Under the pieces are notes generated by a model. It was not told the DNA's origin, searched no databases, and saw only the letters and a program-made list of their open reading frames with translations. This document shows positions 24,431-36,029 of a DNA stretch of 64,000 nucleotides, in pieces (position 1 is the stretch's first letter; every line of letters starts with the position of its first letter). The translations under genes and the position numbers were made by a program. Source of the stretch: Phoenix dactylifera (taxonomy: Eukaryota; Streptophyta; Magnoliopsida; Arecales; Arecaceae); the NCBI RefSeq assembly GCF_009389715.1, contig NC_052395.1, positions 26,007,670-26,071,669 of the forward strand. The letters run 5' to 3'.

Positions 24431-24944
24431 GCCCGAGTTGCAGCCATGAAACTAAGGAGCAGAGGAGTCTTTAATGCCTCTCGGCATCATGCTCCAAGTT
24501 TCGAACGCTCAGTCCAGAATTCACCACCAAGATATTCGGTAGATTAAGTTCCACAAGTCCAACCCGAGCAGTTCGACGCGCTGATGCAGTAAGTCCAAGC
24601 GCTAGCCATTGCAGTCCAAAGCCTGCAACAAGTGGAGGCCCCTTCTGTGCCACCTCCACGGGTTCACGTCAAGCGGAGGAAGAAACTTTCACCCGAGCAA
24701 TCTCAAATCAGGCACGGCTCCCGCTGCAACGACGTGGAACGTGGGGAGGAACCAGTAAGAAGTAGTAGCCCGAGTCTCACACCAACGAGTTGGCGGGAAA
24801 GAAAAATAAAAACTGAGGTCTGGAGGAGGAGAGCTATGGAGCTTTAAAATGGGATTGTAAGCCTTTGTGGTAAAGGGTACAGCCCCATTAAATCCCATTG
24901 CCTTTCAAATTCTTCTGTCTTCCGGCAGCAAGTAAGAAACCAGC

Positions 24945-25510
24945 ATGTACTCCCTCCTCACGGGTGTAAGTCCTCAGGACGGCGCCCGCGACGTTGCTCT
25001 CCTTCAGAGCGTCGCCATCACCGAAGCCCCCGCCGAGCTCATGCAGGCCGAGCCGAGCTCAAAAGGCCGAGCTCGTCATCCACATGTTGCAGCCACGATC
25101 TGCAGCAGTCTCATCCAGGCCGAGCTCATGCAGGCCGAGCCGAGTTCAGAAGGCCGAGCTCGTCATCCACATGCTGCAGCCACGACCTGCAGCAGTCTCA
25201 TCCAGGCTGAGCTCATGCAGGCCGAGCCGAGCTCAGAAGGCCGAGCTCGTCGTCCACATGCTGCAGCCACGACCTACAGCAGTCTCATCCAGGTCGAGCT
25301 CATGCAGGCCGAGCCGAGTTCAGAAGGCCGAGCTCGTCATCTACATATTGCAGTCTCATCCAGGCCGAGCTCATGCAGGCCGAGCCGAGCTCAGAAGGCC
25401 GAGCCGAGCTCAGAAGGCCGAGCTCGTCATCCACATGCTGCAGCCATGACCTGCAGCAGTCTCATCCAGGCCGAGCCGAGCTCATGCAGACCGAGCTCAG
25501 AAGATTGAGC
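24945..25510 (+). repeat. 87-bp in-frame tandem repeat inside the LTR element
   Basis: The motif tgcagcagtctcatcc recurs at about 25101, 25188 and 25275, a period of 87 bp (29 codons), with four to five partly rearranged copies. Because 87 is a multiple of three, one frame stays open for 187 codons and repeats AELMQAEPSSEGRARHPHAA. The frame looks like a consequence of the period and not evidence of a protein. Confidence 0.85.
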
Positions 25511-25679
25511 TCATGCAGGCCGAGCTCATGCAGGCTGTCGAGCTCAGAAGGCTGCCGCGGTCAGAATGCCGAGCTCAAAAGGCTGCCGAGCTAAGAAGGC
25601 CGCCGAGCACAGAAGGCCGAGCTCAGCAGGCTGCCGAGCTCATAAGCCCGAGCTCAGAAGTCCGAGCGCAGAACACCTC

Positions 25680-26894
25680 TCCCAGAAAATCGAGCCAAAG
25701 AAAGCTGGTGCTAAGTCAAGTCCTGAGGGACTTCGAAGTTCGGAAGCCATCAAAATATCTCCAAAAGATACAGGATGCCACTTTGGCTTTAAATAATTTT
25801 AATATTTTACCTATCTTCAGGTCGGAGAATGCAAAAGACGACCTACGGGTATCTCTATCTCCAACGTCGCCCCACTCCAGGTGGGAACGCACGATCGCCA
25901 ACAGACAAGGCCATCTCCAGTCTCCATCTCCATCTTCATCAAAGACCCCGACCAAGCTCGGGATGCCCCGTGTGTCGACAGTGCGCTCCCAGACCCCTCG
26001 ACCTCGGAAAGTGTCGCAAGTCGACAGTGCGTTCCCAGGCCCCTCGACCTTGCGCACGATTCCTCGACTAAGGCCGAGATGCTCCGATAAGTCGACAGCG
26101 AGCCCAAGCTCCCTCGATCTCGAAAAGATGGGATAGTACCTTCGCGGCCCTCCGTGGCGCTCGACATCGACAACGGGGTAGTACCTTCGTGGCCCCCCCG
26201 TAGCGTCTCCTCGACTAAGGTCGGGAAGCGTCGCAGGTCGATAGTGCGTTCCCAGACCCCTCGACCTCGGGAAGCATCGCAGGTCGATAGTGCGTTCCCA
26301 GACCCCTCGACCTTGCGCACGATTCCTCGACTAAGGTCGAGATGCCCCGATAAGTCGATAGCGAGCCCAAGCTCTCTCGACCTCGGAAAGACGGGGTAGT
26401 ACCTTCGCGGCCCTCTGTGGCGCTCGACATCGACAACGGGATAGTACCTTCGCGGCCCCTCGTAGCGCCTCCTCGACTAAGGTCGAGATGCCCCGATAAG
26501 TCGACAGCGAGCCCAAGCTCCCTCGACCTCAGAAAGACGGGGTAGTACCTTCGCGGCCCTCCGTGGCGCCCGACAACGACAACAGAGTAGTACCTACGCG
26601 GACCCCCGAGGCATTCAACGATATTCGACGACATTTCGACGATATTCAACGCCATTTGACGCCTCCTACGACAACACGCCCCGATCTGAGTGGGGGCACC
26701 CTGCTGAGTCGACCACAAGCCAAAAAAGACTGCTGAGTCGACCTAAAGCACTTAACTCCAACTGCATGAGAGGTATACCCTACTTGGTACGCACATCTCT
26801 ATATATATTTGGCTATATTACAGGATGATCGACGACTGGACTACTTCCTTCGCCCGAGCCAAAAAGCGGCTCGAACTCGGAAGTCAGAGGGTAG
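25680..26894 (+). repeat. GC-rich repeat block and polypurine tract
   Basis: Interspersed higher-order repeats of two modules: ctcgacctcggaaagtgtcg/cagtgcgttcccagacccct, and agtcgacagcgagcccaagc followed by gtagtaccttcgcggccct. They recur four to six times between 25970 and 26600. Frames on both strands are open for long stretches by composition. The block ends in the purine tract abutting the 3' LTR. Confidence 0.8.
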
Positions 26895-27690
26895 TGTTGG
26901 GGGGAAAAATGGACCACCCCACAAATACAATTAAAGTACCCAAATTCGACAGCAAGGCCGAGCTCATGCAGGCTGCCGAGCTCAGAAGGCTGAGCTCAGA
27001 AGGCCGCCGAGCTCAGAAGGCTGCCGAGCTCAGAAGGCCGAGCTCATGCAGGCTGCCGAGCTCCGAAGGCCGAGCTCATGCAAGCTGCCGAGCTCAGAAG
27101 GCCGAGCTGACCTCAGAAGGCCGACCTCGTCGTCCACATGCTGCGGCCATGCCCTGCAGCTGCCTCACCGCACCATGCTTTACTTGCCGTCCACGCCACG
27201 ACATATCAACCAGGGACCATACCCTGCTACGACTGTCAACGTCTCACCATTCCCAAGAATGGACTGCACTGCGTGCCACAAGTAAGCTCTAGCTGCACGC
27301 CATCTCCTCCCATGATGGAAACGGGCCATCCACGGCAACTCATTACTTCCACGCCCACGTTGAATCGTGACGGTAACCCATTAATTCGCCCAGTCACATC
27401 ACAGGTAACCCTGGCACTCCCCCTATAAAAGGGGAGCTTCTCCCTCTAAAAATGGGCTTCTTCCTTCCAAGGGAGGGCTTCAGACTTTTACATACAGTCC
27501 ATCTCCTTCTCCAAAATTAAGCCCCCCTCTGACTTAAGCATCGGAGGGCCGGCGCCGGAGACCCCGGCTACCGGCATTTTGCAGGTCCTCCGGAGGACGC
27601 CGCCCGCCGACGGACCGCCACCCGCCATTCTCGCGTTGGAGCTCCTCCTCCTCAGCCGACGGCCGCCCCCGGATCCAATTTCCAGCAACA
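26895..27690 (+). repeat. 3' LTR (796 bp)
   Basis: Same ends, same TATA region (cccctataaaagggg, about 27420) and same U5 as the 5' LTR, with few substitutions outside the minisatellite. The shorter length is due to fewer gaaggccgagctca units (about 26960-27120). Confidence 0.9.
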
Positions 27691-27695
27691 AAATT

Positions 27696-28590
27696 AACTC
27701 TCGTTTTCTTTGTTTTTCATCCTACCGTTGGTCACCACTATCTTTGCTGAAACTCGAGCAAGTGGGCACCGATCATATCTACTTCTCTCTTTACTTTTTA
27801 TATTTTTCTTAGTGGACCCTAGCAGGAGGGTCATGAATGCTTTTTTTGTAGACCCTAGGTTGACCCCAATGGGGCTCCTGGACATGGCATTGTTATAACT
27901 ACTTGCTGATTTCCACTCTAGATTTTTATCGAAATTCCTTGGATCCTATTATTAACAATCTCTACTGTACTACCTTTGAACTGATCGGGCTCTTCCTTTG
28001 TGATACTTCGATTTAGTCATCCAAATCCAATCCATCCGGACTGCCAGACATCGTTATCTAACTATCTATGTCTTTTTATGTAATCTCCATAATTTTTAAC
28101 CATCGATTGTGGTTACTTTTGGTTTTCTTATGAAGATTAGTATTGATTCTATAGGAGAACAATCGTTTGGACAAGAAGACATTGAGCAAGGTACTCTACA
28201 CCCTAATTTATAGATTGTGGCTTGGTACCAATTATGGTTGAATCTGTCACTGGGGAAGGTAAGAATTCCTCTTTTAGCAAAAAAAAAAAAAAAGAAAAAA
28301 AGGTAAGAATTCCTCTACACAATCACCTATCTAGATATATGCAATTTTATAACATATATTGATGATTTTAGTTAAGCACATTTGTTGTGTGATTGCTGAT
28401 AGATTGGCAATCTGACTATTTGAATATGTACACCATTATTACACACATGTACCAAATATTGATGATTTTGGTTGCTTGAAATATGATATCACATGCTTTG
28501 AAATTTGACATAAAATATAGCATGAAATTATATTTTATTTTGCAAAGATAAAATTGAATAATTTGATAGTTGAGCAAAAGAGTTTGGATT
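27696..28590. other. Right flank of the LTR element
   Basis: Continuation of the pre-insertion sequence. The mix of a leader-like GC-rich start, a cgagcaaggtactctac-type stretch and AT-rich downstream sequence resembles a decayed long Gypsy LTR of the type seen complete at 54238-56655, but I cannot show ends. Confidence 0.3.
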
Positions 28591-28594
28591 AGCC

Positions 28595-28950
28595 ATGTTA
28601 TGGATTAGCAGTCATGGGCCTTATCGTGGCATTTTGATTTGCCATCACGGGTTGAACCATGGTTATTATGGATTGCCATCACGAACTGAAGCATGGGTAT
28701 TATGGATTGCCAGTCACAAGCCTAATCGTGATACTTCGGTTTGCTGAAACAAGCCGAAGAGTGGATATTATGATTTTCCCCCATGAGTTGAAGCATGAAA
28801 TTATGATTTGCCGCAATGAGTTGAAGCAAGGTATTATGGTTTGCCACCACAGAACAAAGCAAGCTGAAGCATGAGATATTATGGTTTGCCACCATGGACC
28901 AAAATGTGGAAGTATGATTTATCAGTAATAGGCCGAAGCATGATTGTGTA
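28595..28950. repeat. Imperfect ~45-bp minisatellite
   Basis: Degenerate copies of a unit like gaagcatgatattatggtttgccaccacgagcc recur about eight times (28620-28945). No coding signal. Possibly the internal repeat zone of the decayed LTR proposed for this region. Confidence 0.7.
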
Positions 28951-29344
28951 TAGTCCAAAACTAGTAAGTTAACTATTGGTCAGATTTGGATCTTATTGAC
29001 AAATAAGAAAAATAAGCTACTTGAAACTATTTTTGGATAGAAAGATATTATTTTATAATATATGATATATCACCTGTTGATAGAATGGTTATTTGTTGAT
29101 AAATAATTATTGTTTTTCATTTGAGCAATGTTTGATAATTCGTATTTGTTCCGGTATTGATTATTTGCTATTTTAAAATTTATATTATTATATTCATGTG
29201 GGTGTGTGGAAATTTTTACTGTGTTGTTAGCTCACATCATTTCTTCACTTCTCCTGCTTATTACTTGCCTATGGTTTATATTATCTTGTCACCATATGAG
29301 GCTTATATTATCCAATTACATTAATATGATTTGAATCCATTAAT

Positions 29345-30910
29345 ATGAGGCATACTCTCCAGTCAAAACTTTGAAATCCATCAATAAGTATCTTTCTAAT
29401 TAAAACTCTGAAATCCATTAATATATATCCCCCATTGTCCACCTATTACGTAATTACAGTCAGGAAGAAGTACATGAGTACTTTTCTCTACTCTTCATGG
29501 TTCCTCCTAGCCAAACATTCTGAAAACTAGTGCCTATGATTAAAAGTCAATATGTATCTCAAACTGGCCACCTATTATCTAATTACATCCTTGTATTTCT
29601 ATCCTAGTAAATATTAGATAGAAATCTGGATAATTGTTTATTCTTTTTCTTATATTTGGGAAAATTCTATAAACTCATGCACGGGATAGTCTACTATAAA
29701 TCTCATGCTTGTATTCAATGCCTGCCTGTACCTTACATTGATTTAGGACAGAAGACAGTCATGAAAACTACCTTGCAAATTGAATGAGTAGGAAAAACAG
29801 GGTGTAGGATGCCCATCACATCATGCAGCACAACTGTAACTATTAGGAAATCTTTTTTTTTTCTGTCAACATCTAATATGACCAATAACATGGATCAGCA
29901 ATACTTATGAAAGAAGAAAGATATACTCGTACAGTTCAAATCTAGCTCAAAATTACCTGCACTGGAGCAGTAGACCCAAGGAACGATCAAAGAGTAGGTT
30001 GTTCTGTATCAACAGCAAAGGCTTGTCCTTCGTAATGAAATAAGAAGCACTCATATCTGAACTCTCATGAACAGTAATGAAATCTAATAGAGCAGGATGG
30101 TAATTTATTAATGAAGTGATCTCTTCTTAAATGGATGGATCTTCAAAGACATTTCTGGCACCATCACTAAGAAGCCAAGCGTAGAAAATTGTTTAAATAT
30201 AAGTAGAAGTTCTGCTAAATCTAAGTGAACAGAAAATTAACATTATGCCATTGATTTAGACATATATTATGCTTTATCCCATCTAGTTGAAAGTTTCGGC
30301 GAATTTCACTTAGCAATTTGTTCTACATACTACAACCACACTAATAACCCCACTTAAAAAGAAAAGTCTCTTTTGTAGTTATTAACACTCTTCTTGTGCA
30401 TACGCCACCAATTTCTTTAGCAACATGGAGTCAAGCTCTGTAGAAATAGATAATTGACATTACTCAAGTTTAGAAGATAATATTGCACACATATTTGGAT
30501 GGTTGTTCTTCAAATTACATAATTCAAATATATAAGGGACATGCTGATCAAAATGTTAGAAAGAGGAACACAAAATTGGCACATGCATAGTATATCAAAA
30601 CACAGAAGTTTGAACTTGGAATATATCATAGGCCCACCTAAGAGTTCAGATGGGCGACAAACAAAGTAAAAGTTCTGCTATGCAGATAACTTCCATTTTC
30701 ATCTACTTGCTTGTAGATCTAGCATTCCCTATTGGAATGCTAAGAGAACAGGCCATCATCAGCATGGTACTAGACATACGCATCCTAAGCCATATATATA
30801 GTTTTCTTAATAGCCAAGTTCTTTTAGTCAGCATCGGACCTGCTATAGTCTTGCTCCTGCTCCACCCCCATCGCTTATTGAATATCTACTTTTCCAAAAT
30901 AACTAGTAGA
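29345..30910 (-). pseudogene. RRP6-like pseudogene fragment and flank, copy 4
   Basis: Direct-orientation paralogue of the right inverted-repeat arm: 29345-29660 matches about 18475-18815 and 29665-30900 matches about 16045-17280, with the middle missing. On the minus strand block B (about 29770-29877) and block A (about 29955-30180) are recognisable but carry more changes, including an elongated T-run in block B. The plus-strand frame at 30650-30916 has counterparts at 17028-17273 (plus) and 13307-13501 (minus). Confidence 0.7.
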
Positions 30911-31867
30911 AAATGAGCAACCTAAATTCTATTAAGACGCTTTTGTACTGTAAGCTTTTATTGAGACTAACTTCCTTGTTCATGCTGCCTAATCCACATT
31001 AACACTGTTCCAAATTCAGGTAACCAAGATAATTACACTATGAGCAGGTAATGCAGATTATAGAGGTTCCAGAGATCAACTAAATCTTTACAATCACTTT
31101 CCGATAATTTTTGAAAGACATGCTAAAAGCAGATTCGTACTCTTAACATGCAAAACCAGAATTTTCAAAGGTTATCTAAGGTTAAGGCATGAGATATCGT
31201 AGAAAATTTATCAAATACTGAAGGAAATATGAAGTTGAGTAGTTAGCATACATAAAGTCTCAAGGTTCTCTCAGCAATAATTTCTGTCATCTTTTCATTG
31301 TATCTATAGGCATTGATGCAAAAAATCTAACCTTTATAAGGGGAAACGAAATATCTTGAACGGTTTAGAAAATTTTGAAGCTCGCTTGTTGTTATTTTGA
31401 GAAATTTTATATCAAAGCTACAGGATCTTGACATGAAATGTCCAATTAAGGGCTCGGTGAAGAGAGGGCAAAGATCAAGCCTTCTTGATAAGAGCAAAAA
31501 CGACTAAACCTTTATTTGATAGAAAATAATCAATCTTTAACGCACAAGAGAAGGTAAAGATCGGCCTTCATAATAGATGAAAAAAGATTGAATCTTTATT
31601 TGAATAGAAAACAATCAAATCTTTAACGTAAGTGTTTTCATTAGGGACCCAAAGAATCTTCAAGAAGAGAGGGGGAAAAAGATTAGATCTTTATTGGATC
31701 GAAAAATAATCAAATCTTTAACACACATAAGAAGGTAAAGATCGGACCATTATAAATCAGGAAAAAAGATTAAATCCTTGATTAAGTCCTTCTTTGAATA
31801 GAAAAAAAATCAAATTTCAAGGCAACAGTTTTCATGAGACCTAAAGAATCTTCAAGAAGGGAAGTCA
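30911..31867. repeat. Duplicated intergenic segment with internal repeats
   Basis: No exon recognised in 30911-31440. From 31460, three to four degenerate copies of an aaagattaaatctttattgaat/aatcaaatctttaacgcac module (~110 bp) occur; the same module is at 21840-22020 in the paralogous block. Confidence 0.6.
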
Positions 31868-32115
31868 TATGGCAAGAAGTGGAGGTACCTCTCTCCTTTT
31901 CCTCTCACTACATATGCTTGAAAGGCGCTGAGGAGTTATCGGCAAGAACGCGCTTGAATCGGTTCTATAGTTTATTCTCAAGCTCGGAGCAGCACCACCG
32001 GCCGGCTGCCCTACACTTCCACCGGTGCCGGGAGAGCGCCGCCACGACACTGGAGGCCGCCGCGACGCACACGACGGCAATGATCGCGTCGATCTTTTCT
32101 TAGCCAGCCATTGCC
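31868..32115 (-). pseudogene. Possible first-exon relic encoding a membrane-anchor-like N-terminus
   Basis: GC-rich island. On the minus strand an ATG at about 32112 is followed after three codons by a stop. One base out of that frame, a long stretch reads KIDAIIAVVCVAAASSVVAA then LSRHRWKCRAAGRW, a hydrophobic segment followed by basic residues as in a signal anchor, with two further stops before 31870. This resembles the 5' exon of a plant gene with a transmembrane N-terminus, now broken by a frameshift and stops. I cannot name the family. Confidence 0.35.
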
Positions 32116-32429
32116 GTATCTCTCCAAGGGGACCGACTCTTCCCCTCGGCTTCGCAAGAACCGTGCTTGCTTGTTTCTAACCTGTTGGAAGTCGGCCAAG
32201 AGAAGGAGAGAAAAAAAAAGAGAAAGAAGGAATGGGGAGTGGGGAGGAGGGGGCGAGCGTTTATGTTCAAATTAATATAACCATTGCTAATAGCGGAAGG
32301 GCGACTTTGGGCCACCACCTATCGGGCCTGGAAAATGGTTGCATGGGATCTCCCTTTTGACAAGGCTACATATTTTACCATGCTACTTAGATGTAAAAAC
32401 CAGTAATGACTTTCACCCATATCATGCTT

Positions 32430-33360
32430 TTTTTTTTTTTTTTTTTGAAAAGTGGAAGGAATAAGGTACCCCCCGCGCTCTAGGATATCATTAATTAGAT
32501 ATGGGTAAATAAGAACAGGCATCCTCTGCTTCTTGATGCGAGAACCACAGTATAGTCTCAAAAGATAGATAAGACTCAACTTGATATGCAATACCATAAC
32601 CTCATACTTCTACTGCTACGTTGGCACTGTATTCTTGAAGGTCACTGATCTGACAATGATGCCGATATCCGACGTCTGCATAACCTTGTGAACTATCCAA
32701 GCTCTGTCTTTTAGTCTAAACCTCGCTGGAGATAGACCGCTGCTCGAAGCTCGGCGTTGGCGACTGTAGACATCCAACTTTGAACTAAAAATACTACCCT
32801 CTTCTCTGTTTCTTTTACCGCCAAAGCTTCGAACTGAAAAATCCGCTGATTTCTTTCTTTTCATATGCACCAACAGCATGTTGCAACCAAACATTCTAAA
32901 GCCGGCGACCAATTTCTTAACTCCCTCCTCTGCTCTCTATTTTCGCCAAAGATCCGGATAAGCTGATGGTATCTCCGGTATCGTAAGGCTTGACAGTAGT
33001 ATGTGCCAACACTCTCGCGAGTATCTACATTGCATCAGCAGGTGATCTGTTGTTTCAACACTATCAGAGCAGAGTGGGCAGGAAGCTGGGCCTCTTATTC
33101 TTTTCTTTCCTGGATTCTCGGCTGTCAGAATTTTGCTATTGCAACAAAGCCATGCGAATAGCTTAGCCTTCTCCGGTATGGGGAGCCTCCAAACAACTTG
33201 TCCAAAGTGGGAAACAATTCCCCATGCATGAGGAAATGATAACATCGATTAACAGTGTAAGTGTTCCTGATGCCTCAATTTCATGATCAACTGTCCAAAC
33301 TGTTCGCAAGGTCGGCTTAACCCTTAGGTGACCTGCTCTGGCCCCCAAATGCATTTATTA
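32430..33360 (-). pseudogene. 5'-truncated LINE with zf-RVT domain and poly(A) tail
   Basis: On the minus strand 32937-33245 encodes VWRLPIPEKAKLFAWLCCNS then CPLCSDSVETTDHLLMQC, the zinc-binding domain downstream of reverse transcriptase in plant L1 elements. Downstream comes CCWCI*KERNQRIF, where a TGG-to-TGA change breaks the canonical CWxIWKERNxRIF motif, then VQSWMSTVANAELRAAV. The 3' end is a run of about 18 A (Ts at 32430-32446). This is a dead partial copy. Confidence 0.85.
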
Positions 33361-35335
33361 TGCGAGTTTCAAAGGGAGCGTCCAAATGCATTGAGGCCCC
33401 CAAATGTATTTATGTTGAGACGTATCTCTTACCTAAAGAAATTTATTATCTCTTTCCTTATTTATGTATTGAGGACCCCAAATGCATTTATGTTGGGCCT
33501 TTGAGTTCGCCTTAGGCTCCCAAATACATTGAGCCGCTCCTGTTGGAAATGTAGAGGAGGAGATGCAAACTAGGCTCGTCTATGGGCGTCCAACGCGGAC
33601 AATATATTTCAAGATCAGTCCAACAACACTTTCTTGTAGCAGCGCAGAATTTTTCGTGTCTTCAAACCATACCAAATTGGCAAATCCTAAGATCACCTGT
33701 TTACTAGAACCTATAGAGTTTGAAACAAGTTTAGAATTTAAAAATAAAATCTATTATAGTTTGGAGATGGGTTTAGAATTTGACTTTCAGATACTTGTTA
33801 CCCAAACCCGAATATAATATAATATAATATATATATATATGTATATATATTGAGTAAATTATAAAAATCTTCTTGAGATTAGGAATAAATTACACTTACG
33901 CCTAATAGTTTGAAAAACCTATGCTTATCTCTTTGAAGTTTATTTTTATCTAACATTTTAACCCATAATAATAGAAGTCAAACTGTTAACCTTAAATGGG
34001 ATCTAAATACCACGTCAAAAAAAATTTAAAAATGACCAAAATAACCTTAAGTTACATGGTACTCACCCAAAGATATAAGAAAACATGTACATCCTCCTTC
34101 CCACCTAAAGATAATTTTTACTTTTCATATGAGGTAAATAGTTTCACTAATATCGTTAATTTTAACTGAGTATAACTATAAATTATATAACCTATCGGTG
34201 TAAGTGCATTATCATAAACATCAAGGGAGTTTTGTAATTTATTCATATATTTTTTTATAAAATTATATATATATACACACACACATATACAAAAGCAGGG
34301 TGAGGGGTCTTGAAACGCAAATCCGAAGGACATCTAACCCCTGCCCTGTATTATTAATTTTTGTTTGATGTATTATTAGTTGTATCATTAATTTTTGCTT
34401 AATATTATATTCAAATCATCATACAAAAGCTTTCCTTTATCCCTCCTCCCCCTCCTCTCTTTTTATATTTTGGTAATTCTGAGTTAGGTACCTGACCAAA
34501 TTTGAATAACCTGGTCCAAATAAATATTAATTAAACGGGTTTGGTACCAGATATATTTACCTCTTTTGATGGGATAGGTTTAAGGATTTTTAGAATTTTA
34601 ATCGAATTTGGGATGGATTTAGATAGTAGGATTTTAAATGGGTTCAGGTATGAATAGAGCAAATTTTGTGAGTAGCTTATCCGTTGCTATTCCTAAAAAT
34701 TCCTCTTGCTTATGGCATGAAAAAGAGTGCACTCTCTCCCTTATTCGCTCACTCACTCTGCTTGTAGTGGGATATGCTCATATGCATAGGACTTTTTTGA
34801 GTGTAGAGTGGCTGTATGGGAGATTATATAGGGCAGGTTTAGTGTAGAATCGGTATTAAGGCTGCTTATGTGAAGGTTAGGGAGTGATTAGAAGTTTTAC
34901 AAGCAAAAAATGATTCCTAATTTTCATGATTATTTGTTTAGCATTATTTTGTAAATGATGGTGAAATAAAGTTAATAATGGGATCTCCCATCTCTATTTA
35001 TTTGTTTCACTTTTTTAACAACTTATCCCATTAACCCCTGGAATGTCAACCCAAGGATGCTAACCAAATAATGGAATGTCAAGCCTAGAATGTTAACCAA
35101 ATAGTGACCTGTTCTAACCCATGATTTTGTGATTAGGGAGTGGTTACTTGGTTTATTTATTTGGCCTAGATTAACTATTTGAAGACAATCTTAGTGTGCT
35201 GAAATAATTTTTTGTTATAGAAAGTAGGAATCTCCAAACAAGTTCCATGTAAATTTTAGTAACTACAAGAAGATCAAGTTAGATGGAGGACTGAGCATCT
35301 CAAGTCTAATCCAAATTTTTGAATTAGGTCAGAAA
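33361..35335. repeat. Segmental duplication and AT-rich spacer
   Basis: 33555-33660 and 34790-35330 match 22085-22180 and 22250-22900. The part between (33660-34780) contains an (AT)n stretch at 33820-33850 and no recognisable gene. Around 33360-33530 the phrase ccccaaatgcattta recurs several times. Confidence 0.65.
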
Positions 35336-35341
35336 ATTAAA

Positions 35342-35850
35342 TCTAAGGCTATGTTTCGCATCATGGTCACTTTTTTAAAAAAAATTCTAGAAACATGAAT
35401 TCCATTTCTATTTTTTTCAAATTTTAGGAAATAAAAAATATATTTGGTTCTTTTTTTTTCTTTTATGACAAGGGCTAGCGACGAAAGAAGGGGAGGTGGG
35501 ATGAGGCCTATGGCCCATGATATGGTTGAGAACAAGGAAGAGCTTGACGAAAGAAAAAGAAAGCGATGATGGGGCCGGTGATGTGGTCGGAGACAAGAGA
35601 TAGCTTAGCATTGGGCAGAGAGATGGCTGATGAGGCCTTGGAAACCGATGTGGTTTGGTAGGAGATGGGGCTGTTGGCGAGATTGGGTAGAAGAAGAGAG
35701 ATTAGGAGGAGAAGGATGAAGACATACCTTATAAAAATATTCAAAGTAAAAAAAAAAATTATTTTTACTTTTTCAAAAATAAATGAAGTTGTTTATAAAA
35801 AAACAGAAATAGAAGTGAAGTAGGAAAACCAAACATATTTTCAGCATCGG
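35342..35850. mobile_element. Possible MITE
   Basis: The left end ggctatgtttcgcatc and the reversed right end (gaaaatatgtttggttttcc) share a tatgttt(c/g)g core, a common form of plant MITE terminal repeat. The interior holds mirror-like aaaaattctagaaacatgaatt/tttctat stretches and a purine-rich centre. No clear target duplication was found. Confidence 0.3.
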
Positions 35851-36029
35851 ATTTCATATTTCTATTTTGATAAAAAAGAAATATGAAAAATATTAATTCT
35901 ATAATAATAATCAATATATCTTTATCTAATTAATAATTTATACGATTAATAAATATATTTTTATAGAATATATCGAGGATAGTTTTTGTATTATATGGTT
36001 AATGACGATTCTTATAGAATACTAAATAT

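Larger units (their letters stand above)
23370..27690 (+). mobile_element. Non-autonomous LTR retrotransposon (LARD-like) with perfect TSD
   Basis: The element starts TGTTGGG, ends GCAACA, and is flanked by identical 5-bp duplications aaatt (23365-23369 and 27691-27695). The 5' LTR is 23370-24412 and the 3' LTR 26895-27690. A primer-binding-like site (ttggcgctagaggaaggg, 24414) follows the 5' LTR, and a purine-rich tract (aagtcagagggtag, to 26894) precedes the 3' LTR. The ~2.5 kb interior has no protease, reverse transcriptase, RNase H or integrase motifs. It holds at most a gag N-terminal relic (about 24570-24850) and is otherwise made of GC-rich tandem repeats. It must have depended on enzymes from another element. 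Confidence 0.9.

Noticed and set aside
24945..26718. Long GC-rich frames on both strands inside the LTR element as real proteins
   Set aside because: Frames are open on several phases at once because repeat periods are multiples of three and stop codons are rare at this composition; none shows gag or pol motifs.
35329..35744. Minus-strand frames at 35329-35744 as a small membrane-protein gene
   Set aside because: Hydrophobic composition comes from the purine/pyrimidine bias of a probable MITE; frames overlap and no homology is recognised.
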